A DNA stretch of 64,000 nucleotides from JACCZR01 sp963830065. Its GTDB lineage: Bacteria > Actinomycetota > Thermoleophilia > Solirubrobacterales > Thermoleophilaceae. The notes below the pieces were generated by a model. The model was not told where the DNA came from, made no database searches, and was given only the letters and a program-made list of their open reading frames with translations. The stretch spans positions 1 to 64,000 of the forward strand of contig CAWHLA010000011.1 in the NCBI GenBank assembly GCA_963830065.1, in the 5' to 3' direction. How positions within the stretch are numbered: position 1 is the stretch's first letter; every line of letters starts with the position of its first letter. The position numbers and the translations under genes are program-made. Shown piece by piece: positions 31,516 through 40,183 of the stretch.

Positions 31516-31899
31516 TTAGAGCCGATCGCGCAAGTCGAACGACTCGTCCGCAACCGGCTTCTCGAAGAACCCCCGATTGACACAATCGAACGGCTCCCCG
31601 TACCCGTCGTACGCCCGCTCGACCGACTGCCGGCAATTGCCGATCGGCATGCCCGTCATCTTCACGCCGCCGTAGCCATGGCGGGTCCGCTGGGCCGCCT
31701 CGAACATCTCCACGTCGATCTCGCCCGAGAAGACCTTGTTCATGCAGCCCATGTAGCGGCGGCCCGTTTCCTCGTCGTCGTAGAGGTAGAGGAACGAGCA
31801 ACCGGAGGCAATGCAGCCCGCCGGATGAACGACCCGGTCGCAGAACGCGCAGCACTGCCGGCACTCGTGTAACTCGGCAGCGCGAACGGGCAGTGGCAC
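31516..31899 (-). CDS. Conserved Cys-rich protein of unknown function
   Basis: 127 residues with nine cysteines: ECRQCCAFCDRVVHPAGCIA, SGCSFLYLYDDEETGRRYMG, CMNKVFSGEIDVEMFE, IGNCRQSVERAYDGYGEPFD and CVNRGFFEKP. The C-x2-C-C-x2-C cluster with nearby His suggests zinc or Fe-S binding. The aspartate- and glycine-rich middle resembles no family I can name. It is isolated, probably cytoplasmic, and upstream of nothing obvious. Confidence 0.6.
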   Translation of the reverse strand: MPLPVRAAELHECRQCCAFCDRVVHPAGCIASGCSFLYLYDDEETGRRYMGCMNKVFSGEIDVEMFEAAQRTRHGYGGVKMTGMPIGNCRQSVERAYDGYGEPFDCVNRGFFEKPVADESFDLRDRL

Positions 31900-31926
31900 C
31901 CCGTCAGTGTAAACCTGCGACGCCCC

Positions 31927-32547
31927 TCAGCGGCGCTCGGGAAGGGCCCGTCTGCTCTCGTTGCGCGGCCTCGTCTGGAAGGTCACGCCGGGCCTCGCCG
32001 AGGCGTTGGCGCAGATGGCATCGACCACCAGCACCTTGGCCTCGGCGTTGTTCGCGGCCGTGCGCGCGCGCCAGCCGTTGGGCAGGTTGGCGTTGGCCGT
32101 GTCGAAGGTGAATGACTGCGCCTCGATGATGGCGTCGTCGATGATCGCGCCCTGGTCGTTGGTGATGTAGGCGTCGCCGCCGGTCGGGTATGTGCCGGCC
32201 GGGCACGGCGTGGTTCCCTGCGCCGCGGCGGCGTTGGCCGCCACGGTGAAGTCACGCGAGACGTAGCGCAGCACCCCGAAGCCGTTGGCCCCGTCGCGGC
32301 CCGCCGGTCCTTGCGCGCCCGCGGGCAGCTGACCGCGCCGGAAGTCGCGCTTCAGCAGCGAGCCGTTCCTGATGTCCCCGTTGCCGAGCGAGTTGTTGCG
32401 GATGTCGCGCCCGGTAACCGAGTTGTTCTTGATCGACCGGCCGCTGATCAGCCGCGCGGCGGTGGCAGTCCCGGCCCCGGCGACGAATAGAGCTACGAGT
32501 GCGATTACGAGAGCCGGCGACGGGCGCCAGCGTCGGATGCCGTCCAT
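31927..32547 (-). CDS. Secreted Thermoleophilia-type surface protein with collagen-like turn
   Basis: 206 residues. The signal segment WRPSPALVIALVALFVAGAG is followed by a repeat ladder (ISGRSIKNNSVTGRDIRNNS, LGNGDIRNGSLLKRDFR), then GAQGPAGRDGANG, a short collagen-like G-x-y tract, and a ~110-residue beta-rich domain with two Cys (TPCPAGTY, DAICANAS). The same N-terminal design occurs at 15388. Probably displayed outside the cell; the ladder may form a beta-solenoid stem. Confidence 0.65.
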   Translation of the reverse strand: MDGIRRWRPSPALVIALVALFVAGAGTATAARLISGRSIKNNSVTGRDIRNNSLGNGDIRNGSLLKRDFRRGQLPAGAQGPAGRDGANGFGVLRYVSRDFTVAANAAAAQGTTPCPAGTYPTGGDAYITNDQGAIIDDAIIEAQSFTFDTANANLPNGWRARTAANNAEAKVLVVDAICANASARPGVTFQTRPRNESRRALPERR

Positions 32548-32560
32548 GGCCCGATAAAGC

Positions 32561-35500
32561 TTAGGCCACTACGCGAGCCGTCCCCTCCAGCTGGTCCAGG
32601 CGACTGCGGCACGCGCCGTCACCCGACACGCGGAAGTCGGGGCCGAGCAACAGGTTGCGCTCGCCCACCCGGAGCATCAGCTCCTGCTCGCCGCGACAGG
32701 TCTCCACCACCTCCCGCAGGTCCTCGATGAACGAGTCGGGCACCTCGGGCGCCACGTACAGCGTGAGGCGCCGAGGCACGGCGGCGACGGCGGCCTGCGC
32801 GGCCGCCTTCTCGACCTCCTCGGGCGTGGGCTCGAACACCTCCACGTCCTGGGCCACCAGCTTGACCTCGTTGGACTCCTTCTTGTCCACACGCGCGCGC
32901 ACCAGCACCACGCGGTCGCCGTCGAGCTTGCCTTCGTGCTTCTCGAGCGCGGAGTTGAACACGATCATCTCGACCTGGCCCTCGAGGTCGTCGAGGGTGC
33001 AGAACATCATCGGGTCGCCCTTGCGGGTGCGGATCTTCTTGACCTCGGCGACCATGCCGCCCACGGTCACCCACTCGCCATCCTTCTTGCCCTCCAGCTC
33101 GGGCAGCGAGCAGTCGACCTTGGCCCGCAGCGCGGCCCTTACCTCCTTGAGCGGGTGTGAGGAGAGGAAGAGCCCGAGGGTCTCCTTCTCCATCAGGTTC
33201 AGCTCCTTGCGCTCGTCGGGCAGCGGCGGCACCGGCAGGTCCTGGTGCGCCGGGGTGGCGGTGGCGGCCGCGGGCTCCTCGAGATCGAAGATAGACCCCT
33301 GGCCCAGCTGGGCGTCCTGCTGGAACTTCGACCCGGCGCCCTGCGCGGCGGGCAGCACCTCGAGCATGCCCGTGCGGGTGGCGCCGCTGGAGTCCAGCGC
33401 ACCGCAGCGCACCAGCGACTCGATCGCCTTCTTGTTCACCGCGTGGCAGTCGACCCGGCGGCAGAAGTCCCAAATGGAGGTGAAGGCGCCGCCCTCCTGG
33501 CGCGCCTCGACGATGGCCTCCACCGCGGCCGACCCGACGTTCTTGACCGCGTCGAGCCCGAACCGGATGTTGCCCCCGGACACGACGAAGTCGTGCCCGG
33601 ACTCGTTGACGTCGGGCGGCAGCACCTCGATCCCCATCTCCTCGCAGCGCGAGACGAAGAACGGCACCTTGTCCTTGGTGGACATGACGCTCGAGATCAG
33701 CGCGGCCATGTACTCGGCCGGGTAGTTGGCCTTCAGCCAGGCGGTGCGGTAGGCGATCAGGCCGTAGCAGGCGGCATGGGCCTTGTTGAACGAGTAGTCG
33801 GCGGCCGCCTCGTTGGTCGCCCACAGTTCCTGGATGACGGCCTCGGAGGTGCCGCTGGCCCGCGCGCCCTCGACGAAGCGGTCCTTGAGCAGCGCCATCT
33901 TGTCGCGCAGCTTCTTGCCGATCGCCTTGCGCAGGTCGTCGGCCTCGGGGCCCGAGAAGCCGGCGATCTCCTTCGCGATCTGCATCGACTGCTCCTGGTA
34001 GAGGATCACCCCGTAGGAGGACTCGGTGATCGCCCGCAGGCGCTCGTCGGTGTACGGGATCGCGTCCGGGTTGCGCTTGTTGCGCGCGTAGGTGTCGATG
34101 TGGCGCATGGCGCCGGGCCGGTACAGCGCCACGAGCGCAACCAGATCCTCGAACTCCGTCGGCTTGACCTTGCGCAGGGCGTCCTGCATCCCGTCGGACT
34201 CGAACTGGAACACCCCCACCGAGTCGCCCCGCTGGAGCATCTCGTAGGCCTTGGGGTCGTCGAGCGGCAGCGTCTCCATCGAGGGCCGCTCACCGGTCGA
34301 CTTCCCGATGATGTCCAGCGCCGCCTCGATCACATCGAGGTTGCGGAGGCCGAGGAAGTCCATCTTCAATAGGCCGATCTCCTCGATCGGTCCCATGGCA
34401 TATTGGGTCACCGTTCTGTAGTTCTTTTCTCCGTCCTCCCCCACTCCGGCGTCGGCCAGCTGGAGCGGGACCAGGTCGGTCAGCGGGCGGTCGGCGATCA
34501 CCACCGCGGCGGCGTGGATAGAGGAGTTGCGCACGATCCCCTCCAGGCCCTTGGCGGTCTCGATGATCTCGCGGGCCTGGGGCTCGGAGTCGTAGACCTT
34601 GCGCAGCTCCGGCTCCTGCTTGAGGTAGTTGTCGAAGCTCTCCGACCGGCCCATCACCGGCTCCGGGATGAGCTTGGCGATGCGGTCGCCTGCCGCGTAG
34701 TCGTAGCCGCGCACGCGCGCGGCGTCGCGGGTGGCGGCGCGGGGGAACATGCGGCCGAAGGTGATGATCTGGGCCACCGACTCCTGGCCGTACTTGTCGG
34801 CCACGTAGCGGATCACCCGGTCGCGGCCCTTCACCGAGAAGTCGATGTCGATGTCGGGCATGGACACGCGCTCGGCGTTCAGGAAGCGCTCGAACAGCAG
34901 GTCGTAGGCCAGCGGGTCGACGTCGGTGATCGACAGCGCGTAGGAGACGATCGAGCCCGCCGCCGAGCCGCGGCCCGGGCCCACGGCGATGCCGTTGTCC
35001 TTGGCGTACTTGACGAAGTCCCACACGATCAGGAAGTAGGCGTCGAAGCCCATCCGCCCGATCACCTCGAGCTCCATGTCCGCCCGCTCGCGCGCCTCGG
35101 CCGGCACCGGGTCTCCGTACCGGCGGCGGAGGCCCTCCTCGGCCAGGCGGCGCAGGTAGTCGCCCTCCTCCTCCCCGTTCGGCGTGGGGAAGCGCGGGAT
35201 GAGCATCTTGCCCAGCTCGAGCTCGATCGACGAGCGCTCGGCGATCTCCATCGAGGTGGGCAGCGCCTCCGGCCACGGCGCGAACGCCTGCGCCATCTCC
35301 TCCGAGCTCTTCAAGTAGAACTCGTTGGTGTCGAAGGACAGCTTCGGCGCCTGGAGGGTGGACTTGGTCTGCACGCACAGCAGGGCCTGGTGGTTGTCGA
35401 AGTCCTCGCGGCCCAGGTAGTGCACGTCGGCGGTGCCCACCAGCGGGCGGCCGACCTCCCGCGCGATCTTCACGATGCCCTCGTTGGCCCGGTCCTGCTC

Positions 35501-36034
35501 CGCGATGCCGTTGACCTGGAGCTCGAAGTAGACGTCCTCGGGGCCGAAGACCTGCAGCAGGTCGTCGGCGTGGGCGCGGGCGTCGGCGGGTGAGCCGTCG
35601 ACCAGCCGCCGGCACAGCCGCCCCTGGAGGCAGCCGCTGAGCGCCAGCACGCCGGCGGAGTGCCGGGACAGGAGCTCGAGGTCGACGTTCGCCTTGCCGC
35701 GGCGGTAGCCCTCCAGGTAGCCGGCCGAGCTGAGCTTGACCAGGTTGCGGAAGCCCGCGTCGGAGTAGGCCAGCAGCGTCAGGTGGTTGCGCTCGTAGCG
35801 CACGGCCTCGGTCTTGATGTCGTCGACCAGGTAGGCCTCGAGGCCCATGATCGGCTTGATCCCGTGCTTCTTGCAGGCCTTGTAGTGCTCCACCGCGCCG
35901 TTCATCACGCCGTGGTCGGTGAGCCCCAGGGCGGGCTGGCCGAAGGAGGCCGCGCGCTCGGCCAGGTGGTCGATGCGGCAGGCGCCGTCGAGCACCGAGT
36001 ACTCGGAGTGGACGTGGAGGTGGGTGCAGGTCAA
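32561..36034 (-). CDS. dnaE: DNA polymerase III alpha subunit
   Basis: 1157 residues from TTG 36034. PHP domain: THLHVHSEYSVLDGACRIDH, LTDHGVMNG. Polymerase: GPGRGSAAGSIVSYALSITD, the catalytic MPDIDIDFSVKGRDRVI, VVIADRPLTDLVPLQ, FLGLRNLDVIEAALDII and ILYQEQSMQIAKEIAGFSG. The C-terminus has an OB fold (VTVGGMVAEVKKIRTRKGDP). It is the replicative polymerase. TAAGAT lies 10 nt upstream of the TTG, consistent with a leaderless start. Its size is normal for DnaE1. Confidence 0.95.
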   Translation of the reverse strand: MTCTHLHVHSEYSVLDGACRIDHLAERAASFGQPALGLTDHGVMNGAVEHYKACKKHGIKPIMGLEAYLVDDIKTEAVRYERNHLTLLAYSDAGFRNLVKLSSAGYLEGYRRGKANVDLELLSRHSAGVLALSGCLQGRLCRRLVDGSPADARAHADDLLQVFGPEDVYFELQVNGIAEQDRANEGIVKIAREVGRPLVGTADVHYLGREDFDNHQALLCVQTKSTLQAPKLSFDTNEFYLKSSEEMAQAFAPWPEALPTSMEIAERSSIELELGKMLIPRFPTPNGEEEGDYLRRLAEEGLRRRYGDPVPAEARERADMELEVIGRMGFDAYFLIVWDFVKYAKDNGIAVGPGRGSAAGSIVSYALSITDVDPLAYDLLFERFLNAERVSMPDIDIDFSVKGRDRVIRYVADKYGQESVAQIITFGRMFPRAATRDAARVRGYDYAAGDRIAKLIPEPVMGRSESFDNYLKQEPELRKVYDSEPQAREIIETAKGLEGIVRNSSIHAAAVVIADRPLTDLVPLQLADAGVGEDGEKNYRTVTQYAMGPIEEIGLLKMDFLGLRNLDVIEAALDIIGKSTGERPSMETLPLDDPKAYEMLQRGDSVGVFQFESDGMQDALRKVKPTEFEDLVALVALYRPGAMRHIDTYARNKRNPDAIPYTDERLRAITESSYGVILYQEQSMQIAKEIAGFSGPEADDLRKAIGKKLRDKMALLKDRFVEGARASGTSEAVIQELWATNEAAADYSFNKAHAACYGLIAYRTAWLKANYPAEYMAALISSVMSTKDKVPFFVSRCEEMGIEVLPPDVNESGHDFVVSGGNIRFGLDAVKNVGSAAVEAIVEARQEGGAFTSIWDFCRRVDCHAVNKKAIESLVRCGALDSSGATRTGMLEVLPAAQGAGSKFQQDAQLGQGSIFDLEEPAAATATPAHQDLPVPPLPDERKELNLMEKETLGLFLSSHPLKEVRAALRAKVDCSLPELEGKKDGEWVTVGGMVAEVKKIRTRKGDPMMFCTLDDLEGQVEMIVFNSALEKHEGKLDGDRVVLVRARVDKKESNEVKLVAQDVEVFEPTPEEVEKAAAQAAVAAVPRRLTLYVAPEVPDSFIEDLREVVETCRGEQELMLRVGERNLLLGPDFRVSGDGACRSRLDQLEGTARVVA

Positions 36035-36140
36035 CGCGGGTCCGATCTTAGGGTCGAGGTCCGACGGCTCGGGCCTCCCGGCAAGGCCGATCCCGCTATC
36101 TCGGGGTAGGGTTCGCGGCTTGCGACGCCGGAGGCTTCAC

Positions 36141-36575
36141 ATGGGTTGGGTTCAGGCAGCCGCCGGCGTGGCCGCGACCCTGGCCGTGGCCGGGTGCGGC
36201 TTATGGGCGAGCTCGGCGAAGAGCACCACGGAGTCCTTCTTTCAGGCCCTCGGCGAGGGCAACTCGGGAGAGGCGTGCCCCCTCATCGGCCCGGGGGCCA
36301 GAAGGCAGGTCCTGACAGCGATGGCCGTCGGGGGAGAGCAGAAGGCGGCCGCCGCCCGCGGCGATTGCTCAGGGTTCGCGAAGGCCCTCTCCTCCAAGCG
36401 ACGCACGCTGTTGGGGACGGTGGTCGCCGACCCGGCTCCGGGCTCGGGCGGGAAGAACGTGACGGCCCGGTTCGAGACTGAGAACGCGTCTCCGGTCACC
36501 CCGTACGCGGTCAGACTCAACAAGATCAACGACGACTGGCGCCTCGTGTCGATCAACTCCGGCGGGCCGCCCTAA
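36141..36575 (+). CDS. Lipoprotein with NTF2-like domain
   Basis: 144 residues. A lipobox (LAVAGC) follows a short hydrophobic signal. Then STTESFFQALGEGNSGEACP, LIGPGARRQVLTAMA and a strand-rich end (NVTARFETENASPVTPYAV, DDWRLVSINSGGPP) form the cone fold seen in membrane-anchored lumazine/NTF2-like proteins. It is distinct from the MSQENVE family. A GGAGG ribosome-binding site precedes the ATG. A GTG gene follows 3 nt after the stop. Confidence 0.65.
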   Translation: MGWVQAAAGVAATLAVAGCGLWASSAKSTTESFFQALGEGNSGEACPLIGPGARRQVLTAMAVGGEQKAAAARGDCSGFAKALSSKRRTLLGTVVADPAPGSGGKNVTARFETENASPVTPYAVRLNKINDDWRLVSINSGGPP

Positions 36576-36578
36576 GCC

Positions 36579-36980
36579 GTGCTCACACAGGGCCCCATCC
36601 CTCGCTTCCTGCACGGGCTGATCGAGTACTTCGCCGGAGTGCTGTTCATCGGCGCCCCGATCGCCTTCTCCTTCGACTCCGGCGCCGCCACCGCGATCTC
36701 GATCGTGGTGGGCGTGGTCGTACTGGTGGTGGCGGCCACCACCGACGGGCCGACCGGCTTGGTCGAGTCGCTGCCGCTGTCCGCCCACATCGCCTTGGAC
36801 TACGTGCTGGCCGTCTTCCTGGTGGCCGCGCCGTTCGTGGCGGGATTCTCGGGCGAGACGGCGCCCACGGTCTTCTTCATCGTCATGGGCGTCGCCCATC
36901 TGCTGATCACGATCGGGACCCGCTTCCGGCCCGCGCCAGAGGGCCGCCGCGAGCACAGCCGCGAGCACCGCCGCACCTAG
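36579..36980 (+). CDS. Four-helix membrane protein
   Basis: 133 residues. Hydrophobic helices: LIEYFAGVLFIGAPIAFSF, AATAISIVVGVVVLVVAATT, HIALDYVLAVFLVAAPFVAG and TVFFIVMGVAHLLITIG, with a basic C-terminal tail (RPAPEGRREHSREHRRT). It resembles small SPW-repeat-like membrane proteins; no transport motif. Coupled to the lipoprotein upstream. Confidence 0.6.
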   Translation: MLTQGPIPRFLHGLIEYFAGVLFIGAPIAFSFDSGAATAISIVVGVVVLVVAATTDGPTGLVESLPLSAHIALDYVLAVFLVAAPFVAGFSGETAPTVFFIVMGVAHLLITIGTRFRPAPEGRREHSREHRRT

Positions 36981-37042
36981 CTAGACAGATATCGGATCGC
37001 CCCAAACGTGCGGGCGGTCGGAGAGCGTGGGGCGGGGAGACA

Positions 37043-38734
37043 GTGGCAACCTCAGACCAACACCTCGCCTGGCGCGCCCTGGGCGCCTCGCGCAACGGCG
37101 TGGTGATCGCCGACGCGACCACCGAGGGATTCCCGGTTCGTTGGGTCAACCCCGCGTTCGAGGCGATGACCGGGTACACGAGCGATGAGATCACCGGTCT
37201 GAGCATGCGCCAGCTCCAGGGGCCCGACTCCGCCCCGTCCGAGACGGCGACCATGGCCGCCGCGCTGCGCGAGGGGCGGGACTGCCAGGTGACCATCCGC
37301 AACTACCGCAAGGACGGCGAGGCGTTCTGGAACGAGGTGTCGTTGTCACCCGTGCACGACGACGACGGCGAGCTGACCCACTACATCGGGATCCTCGACG
37401 ACGTCACAGCGGTGACCGAGGCCACCGAGCGTGCCCAGCACCTGGCCCGCCACGATGTCCTCACCGGCCTGCCCAACCGCGCGGTGTTCCTCGACCGGGT
37501 CCGGCAAGCCCTGGCCCGGCTGTCGCGGAATCCGGGCGCGGTGGGCGTGCTCTTCCTCGACATCGACAACTTCAAGTTCGTCAACGACTCCCACGGCCAC
37601 CCGGTCGGGGACGACCTCCTGCGCGCGGTGCCCGCGCGGCTGGCCGAGGTCCTGCGCCGTGGCGACACGCTCGCCCGTTTCGGCGGCGACGAGTTCGCGG
37701 TGCTGTGCACCGACCTCGCTGACCCGGACGAGGCCGCGACGGTCGCCCAGCGCGTGCTGAACGGCTTCCGCCGCCCCTTCACCGCCGGCACCGAGGAGAT
37801 CGCGGTGACCGCCTCGATCGGCATCGCTACGGCCGCCGACGCGGGGCCTACCGCCGACGAGATGCTCAGCGACGCCGACGCGGCGATGTACCGGGCGAAG
37901 GCCCAGGGCCGGGCGCGGTTCGAGCTGTACGACTCAAAGCTGCGGGCCCGGGTGCACGAGCGGCTGGACCTGGCCCACGACCTGCGCCGGGCGATCGCCG
38001 ACGACCAGCTCACCGTCCACTACCAGCCGATGGTCTCGCTGGCTACCGGCGAGCCCACCGGATTCGAGGCGCTGCTGCGCTGGGAGCACCCCGAACGGGG
38101 CCAGATCTCCCCGGCGGTCTTCATTCCCATCGCAGAGGAGACCGGGAGCATCCTCGAGCTCGGGCGCTGGGTGCTCGAGCGAGCGTGCTCGGACCTGGCC
38201 GAGTGGGGCTCCACGGACGAGCGGCCGATGGAGCTGGCCGTGAACCTGTCGGCCCGCCAGCTGTCCGACCAGGGCCTGCCCGAGCTGATCGGCGGCCTCA
38301 CGCTGACCACCGGGTTCGACCTCAGCCGCCTGTCGCTGGAGGTGACCGAGACCGCCCTGCACCACGAGGACGACCTGCCCGCCGAGCGGCTGTGGGAGCT
38401 GAAGCGCCTCGGGGTCGGCATCCACCTGGACGACTTCGGGTCCGGCTACTCGTCGCTGGGCCACCTGCGGCGCTTCCCGATCGACGTGCTGAAGATCGAC
38501 CGCTCGTTCGTGGCCGGCATGGTCGACGACTCCCAGGACGAGGCGATCGTCGCGGCCATCCTTCCGATGGCGGCCGCCCTGGGCATGGACGTGATCGCCG
38601 AGGGGGTGGAGACCGACAACCAGGTCAGCCACCTCCTGGACCTCGGCTGCCGCCGGGCCCAGGGCTTCCTGTTCGCTCGCCCCGCGCCCGCGGAGGAGCT
38701 GCCGCGGATGGCGGCGCTGGGCGCTTCGGGCTAG
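37043..38734 (+). CDS. PAS-GGDEF-EAL cyclic-di-GMP enzyme
   Basis: 563 residues. PAS at ~10-130 (NPAFEAMTGYTSDEITGLSM then RQLQGPDS; a LOV-like core without the photoactive Cys) with a PAC segment (NYRKDGEAFWNEVSLSPVHD). GGDEF at ~140-300: HDVLTGLPNRAVFLDRVRQA, LFLDIDNFKFVNDSHGH, RFGGDEFAVL (intact active site). EAL at ~310-555: GFEALLRWEHPERG, AVNLSARQL, LDDFGSGYSSLG, KIDRSFV, VIAEGVET (intact). It can in principle both make and degrade cyclic-di-GMP. GGGGAG precedes GTG 37043. Tail-to-tail overlap with a small gene through a shared CTAG. Confidence 0.9.
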   Translation: MATSDQHLAWRALGASRNGVVIADATTEGFPVRWVNPAFEAMTGYTSDEITGLSMRQLQGPDSAPSETATMAAALREGRDCQVTIRNYRKDGEAFWNEVSLSPVHDDDGELTHYIGILDDVTAVTEATERAQHLARHDVLTGLPNRAVFLDRVRQALARLSRNPGAVGVLFLDIDNFKFVNDSHGHPVGDDLLRAVPARLAEVLRRGDTLARFGGDEFAVLCTDLADPDEAATVAQRVLNGFRRPFTAGTEEIAVTASIGIATAADAGPTADEMLSDADAAMYRAKAQGRARFELYDSKLRARVHERLDLAHDLRRAIADDQLTVHYQPMVSLATGEPTGFEALLRWEHPERGQISPAVFIPIAEETGSILELGRWVLERACSDLAEWGSTDERPMELAVNLSARQLSDQGLPELIGGLTLTTGFDLSRLSLEVTETALHHEDDLPAERLWELKRLGVGIHLDDFGSGYSSLGHLRRFPIDVLKIDRSFVAGMVDDSQDEAIVAAILPMAAALGMDVIAEGVETDNQVSHLLDLGCRRAQGFLFARPAPAEELPRMAALGASG

Positions 38735-38907
38735 TCCTCGTCGTCGCCGCCGGCGGCCTTGGCGGCGATCGCGCCGCCCACCACCACCGCTGCCACCAGG
38801 CCGGCCGCGCCGAGCTGGAGCTTGTTCTGGCCGATCTTCCTCTTCGCCACCCGGGAGATGACCTGCCATGTGATCCAGCCCAGGACGGTGTAGCTCTTCG
38901 TGGTCAT
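38731..38907 (-). CDS. 58-residue membrane-anchored protein
   Basis: MTTKSYTVLGWITWQVISRV, AKRKIGQNKLQLGAAGLVAA, VVVGGAIAAKAAGGDDED: a soluble amphipathic start, one membrane helix and an acidic tail. Its stop shares CTAG with the GGDEF-EAL stop. An AAGGAGACC ribosome-binding site lies just upstream of ATG 38907. It abuts the end of argG by 1-4 nt and may be co-transcribed with it. The function is unknown. Confidence 0.5.
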   Translation of the reverse strand: MTTKSYTVLGWITWQVISRVAKRKIGQNKLQLGAAGLVAAVVVGGAIAAKAAGGDDED

Positions 38908-40169
38908 GAGGTCTCCTTACCCCGGTTTCTGACGGCATACGCCATTCGCGACTGAAGGCTCCACAGCTCGATGAAGCCCGGGCTCGCCGACTGGCTGAAC
39001 AGGCCCCCCGACTCGCCGAAGCCGGCCAGGTCGGGGTCGTAGAGAGCGTTGGGAGAGCTGCGGGCCACCGGCCTCGCACTGCCCTTGTAGAGCCTCATGG
39101 TGATGGTCCCGGTGACCTGCTCGTTCACGCTGTCCATGAACGCGTTGAGGTCGCCCAGCAGCGGCTCGTGCCACAGGCCGCCGTAGACCAGGTAGGCCCA
39201 GTGGCGGTCGAGCGTGTGCTTGAAGTTGTTCTGGTGGATGGTCCCCACGAGCTTCTCGAGCTCTTGGTGGGCGGGCAGCAGGATCGCCGCCGCCGGGACC
39301 TCGTAGAGGTCGCGCACCTTGAGGCCGACGATCCGGTCCTCGATGTGGTCCACGATGCCCACGCCGTGGCGACAGCCGATCTCCGCGGCTCGCTGCAGCA
39401 GGTCGACGAGGTCGAGCCGCTCACCATCGAGCGCCACGGGGACGCCGCGGTCGAACTCCACCGCCACGTCCTGCGGCTCGTCGGGAGCTTCCTCGGGGCG
39501 GGTGACCAGGTCGAAGACGTCGTCGCGCGGAGGCTCGGACAGGTCCTCGATCGGGCCGCCCTCGCTGGAGCGTCCCCACAGGTTGTCGTCGATGGAGTAC
39601 GGGGGCGCCTCGGTGCCGCCCTTGACCGGGATCCCGTGCTTGCGCGCGTACTCGATCTCCTCCTCGCGGCCCATCTGCCACTCGCGCACCGGGGCGATGA
39701 TCTTGAGCTCGGGCGCCAGCGTCGCCACGGTCGCCTCGATGCGCACCTGGTCGTTGCCCTTGCCCGTGCATCCGTGGGCCACGGTGTCGCAGCCGGTCTC
39801 GCGAGCGGCCTCGACGGCGAGCTTGGCTATCAGCGGCCGTCCCAGCGCGGTGAACAGCGGATAGCCGCCGCCGTACAGCGCGTTGGCCTTGATGGCCGGC
39901 GCCACGTAGTCACGGGCGAACTCCTCCCGCGCGTCGACGATCCGGCACTCCAGCGCGCCCAGCTGGAGGGCCTTGCCCTCCACCACCTCGAAGTCCTCGC
40001 CGGGCTGGCCGAGGTCGATGGTCAGGGCGACCACCTCGGCCTCGTACTCGTCCTGGATCCACTTGAGCATCACGCTCGTGTCCAGGCCGCCCGAGTAGAG
40101 CAGCAGGACACGTCCGACGTGCTCTGGGTCGGCCTCGTACGAGGCTGTCCTGGGGGCCCGGTCCGCCAC
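38904..40169 (-). CDS. argG: Argininosuccinate synthase
   Basis: 421 residues from GTG 40169. VLLLYSGGLDTSVMLKWIQD (PP-loop), ALTIDLGQPGEDFEVVEGKA, AHGCTGKGNDQVRIEATVAT, APVREWQMGREEEIEYARKH, SIDDNLWGRSSEGGPIEDL and GVGIVDHIEDRIVGLKVRDL are all family blocks. It joins citrulline and aspartate in arginine biosynthesis. TAGGGT at 40178-40183 ends 8 nt before the GTG, which fixes this start over longer frames. It is remote from argCJBD. Confidence 0.95.
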   Translation of the reverse strand: MADRAPRTASYEADPEHVGRVLLLYSGGLDTSVMLKWIQDEYEAEVVALTIDLGQPGEDFEVVEGKALQLGALECRIVDAREEFARDYVAPAIKANALYGGGYPLFTALGRPLIAKLAVEAARETGCDTVAHGCTGKGNDQVRIEATVATLAPELKIIAPVREWQMGREEEIEYARKHGIPVKGGTEAPPYSIDDNLWGRSSEGGPIEDLSEPPRDDVFDLVTRPEEAPDEPQDVAVEFDRGVPVALDGERLDLVDLLQRAAEIGCRHGVGIVDHIEDRIVGLKVRDLYEVPAAAILLPAHQELEKLVGTIHQNNFKHTLDRHWAYLVYGGLWHEPLLGDLNAFMDSVNEQVTGTITMRLYKGSARPVARSSPNALYDPDLAGFGESGGLFSQSASPGFIELWSLQSRMAYAVRNRGKETS

Positions 40170-40177
40170 GGCGGCGG

Positions 40178-40183
40178 ACCCTA
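40178..40183 (-). promoter_or_regulatory. -10 box of argG (leaderless)
   Basis: TAGGGT on the minus strand, 8 nt upstream of GTG 40169. No ribosome-binding site fits in the gap. Confidence 0.5.

Noticed and set aside
33245..35593. Long plus-strand frames opposite dnaE
   Set aside because: High-GC codon bias opens antisense frames. The DnaE motifs lie on the other strand throughout.
37140..37215. A functional LOV photoreceptor
   Set aside because: The adduct-forming cysteine is absent, so classical LOV photochemistry cannot occur.
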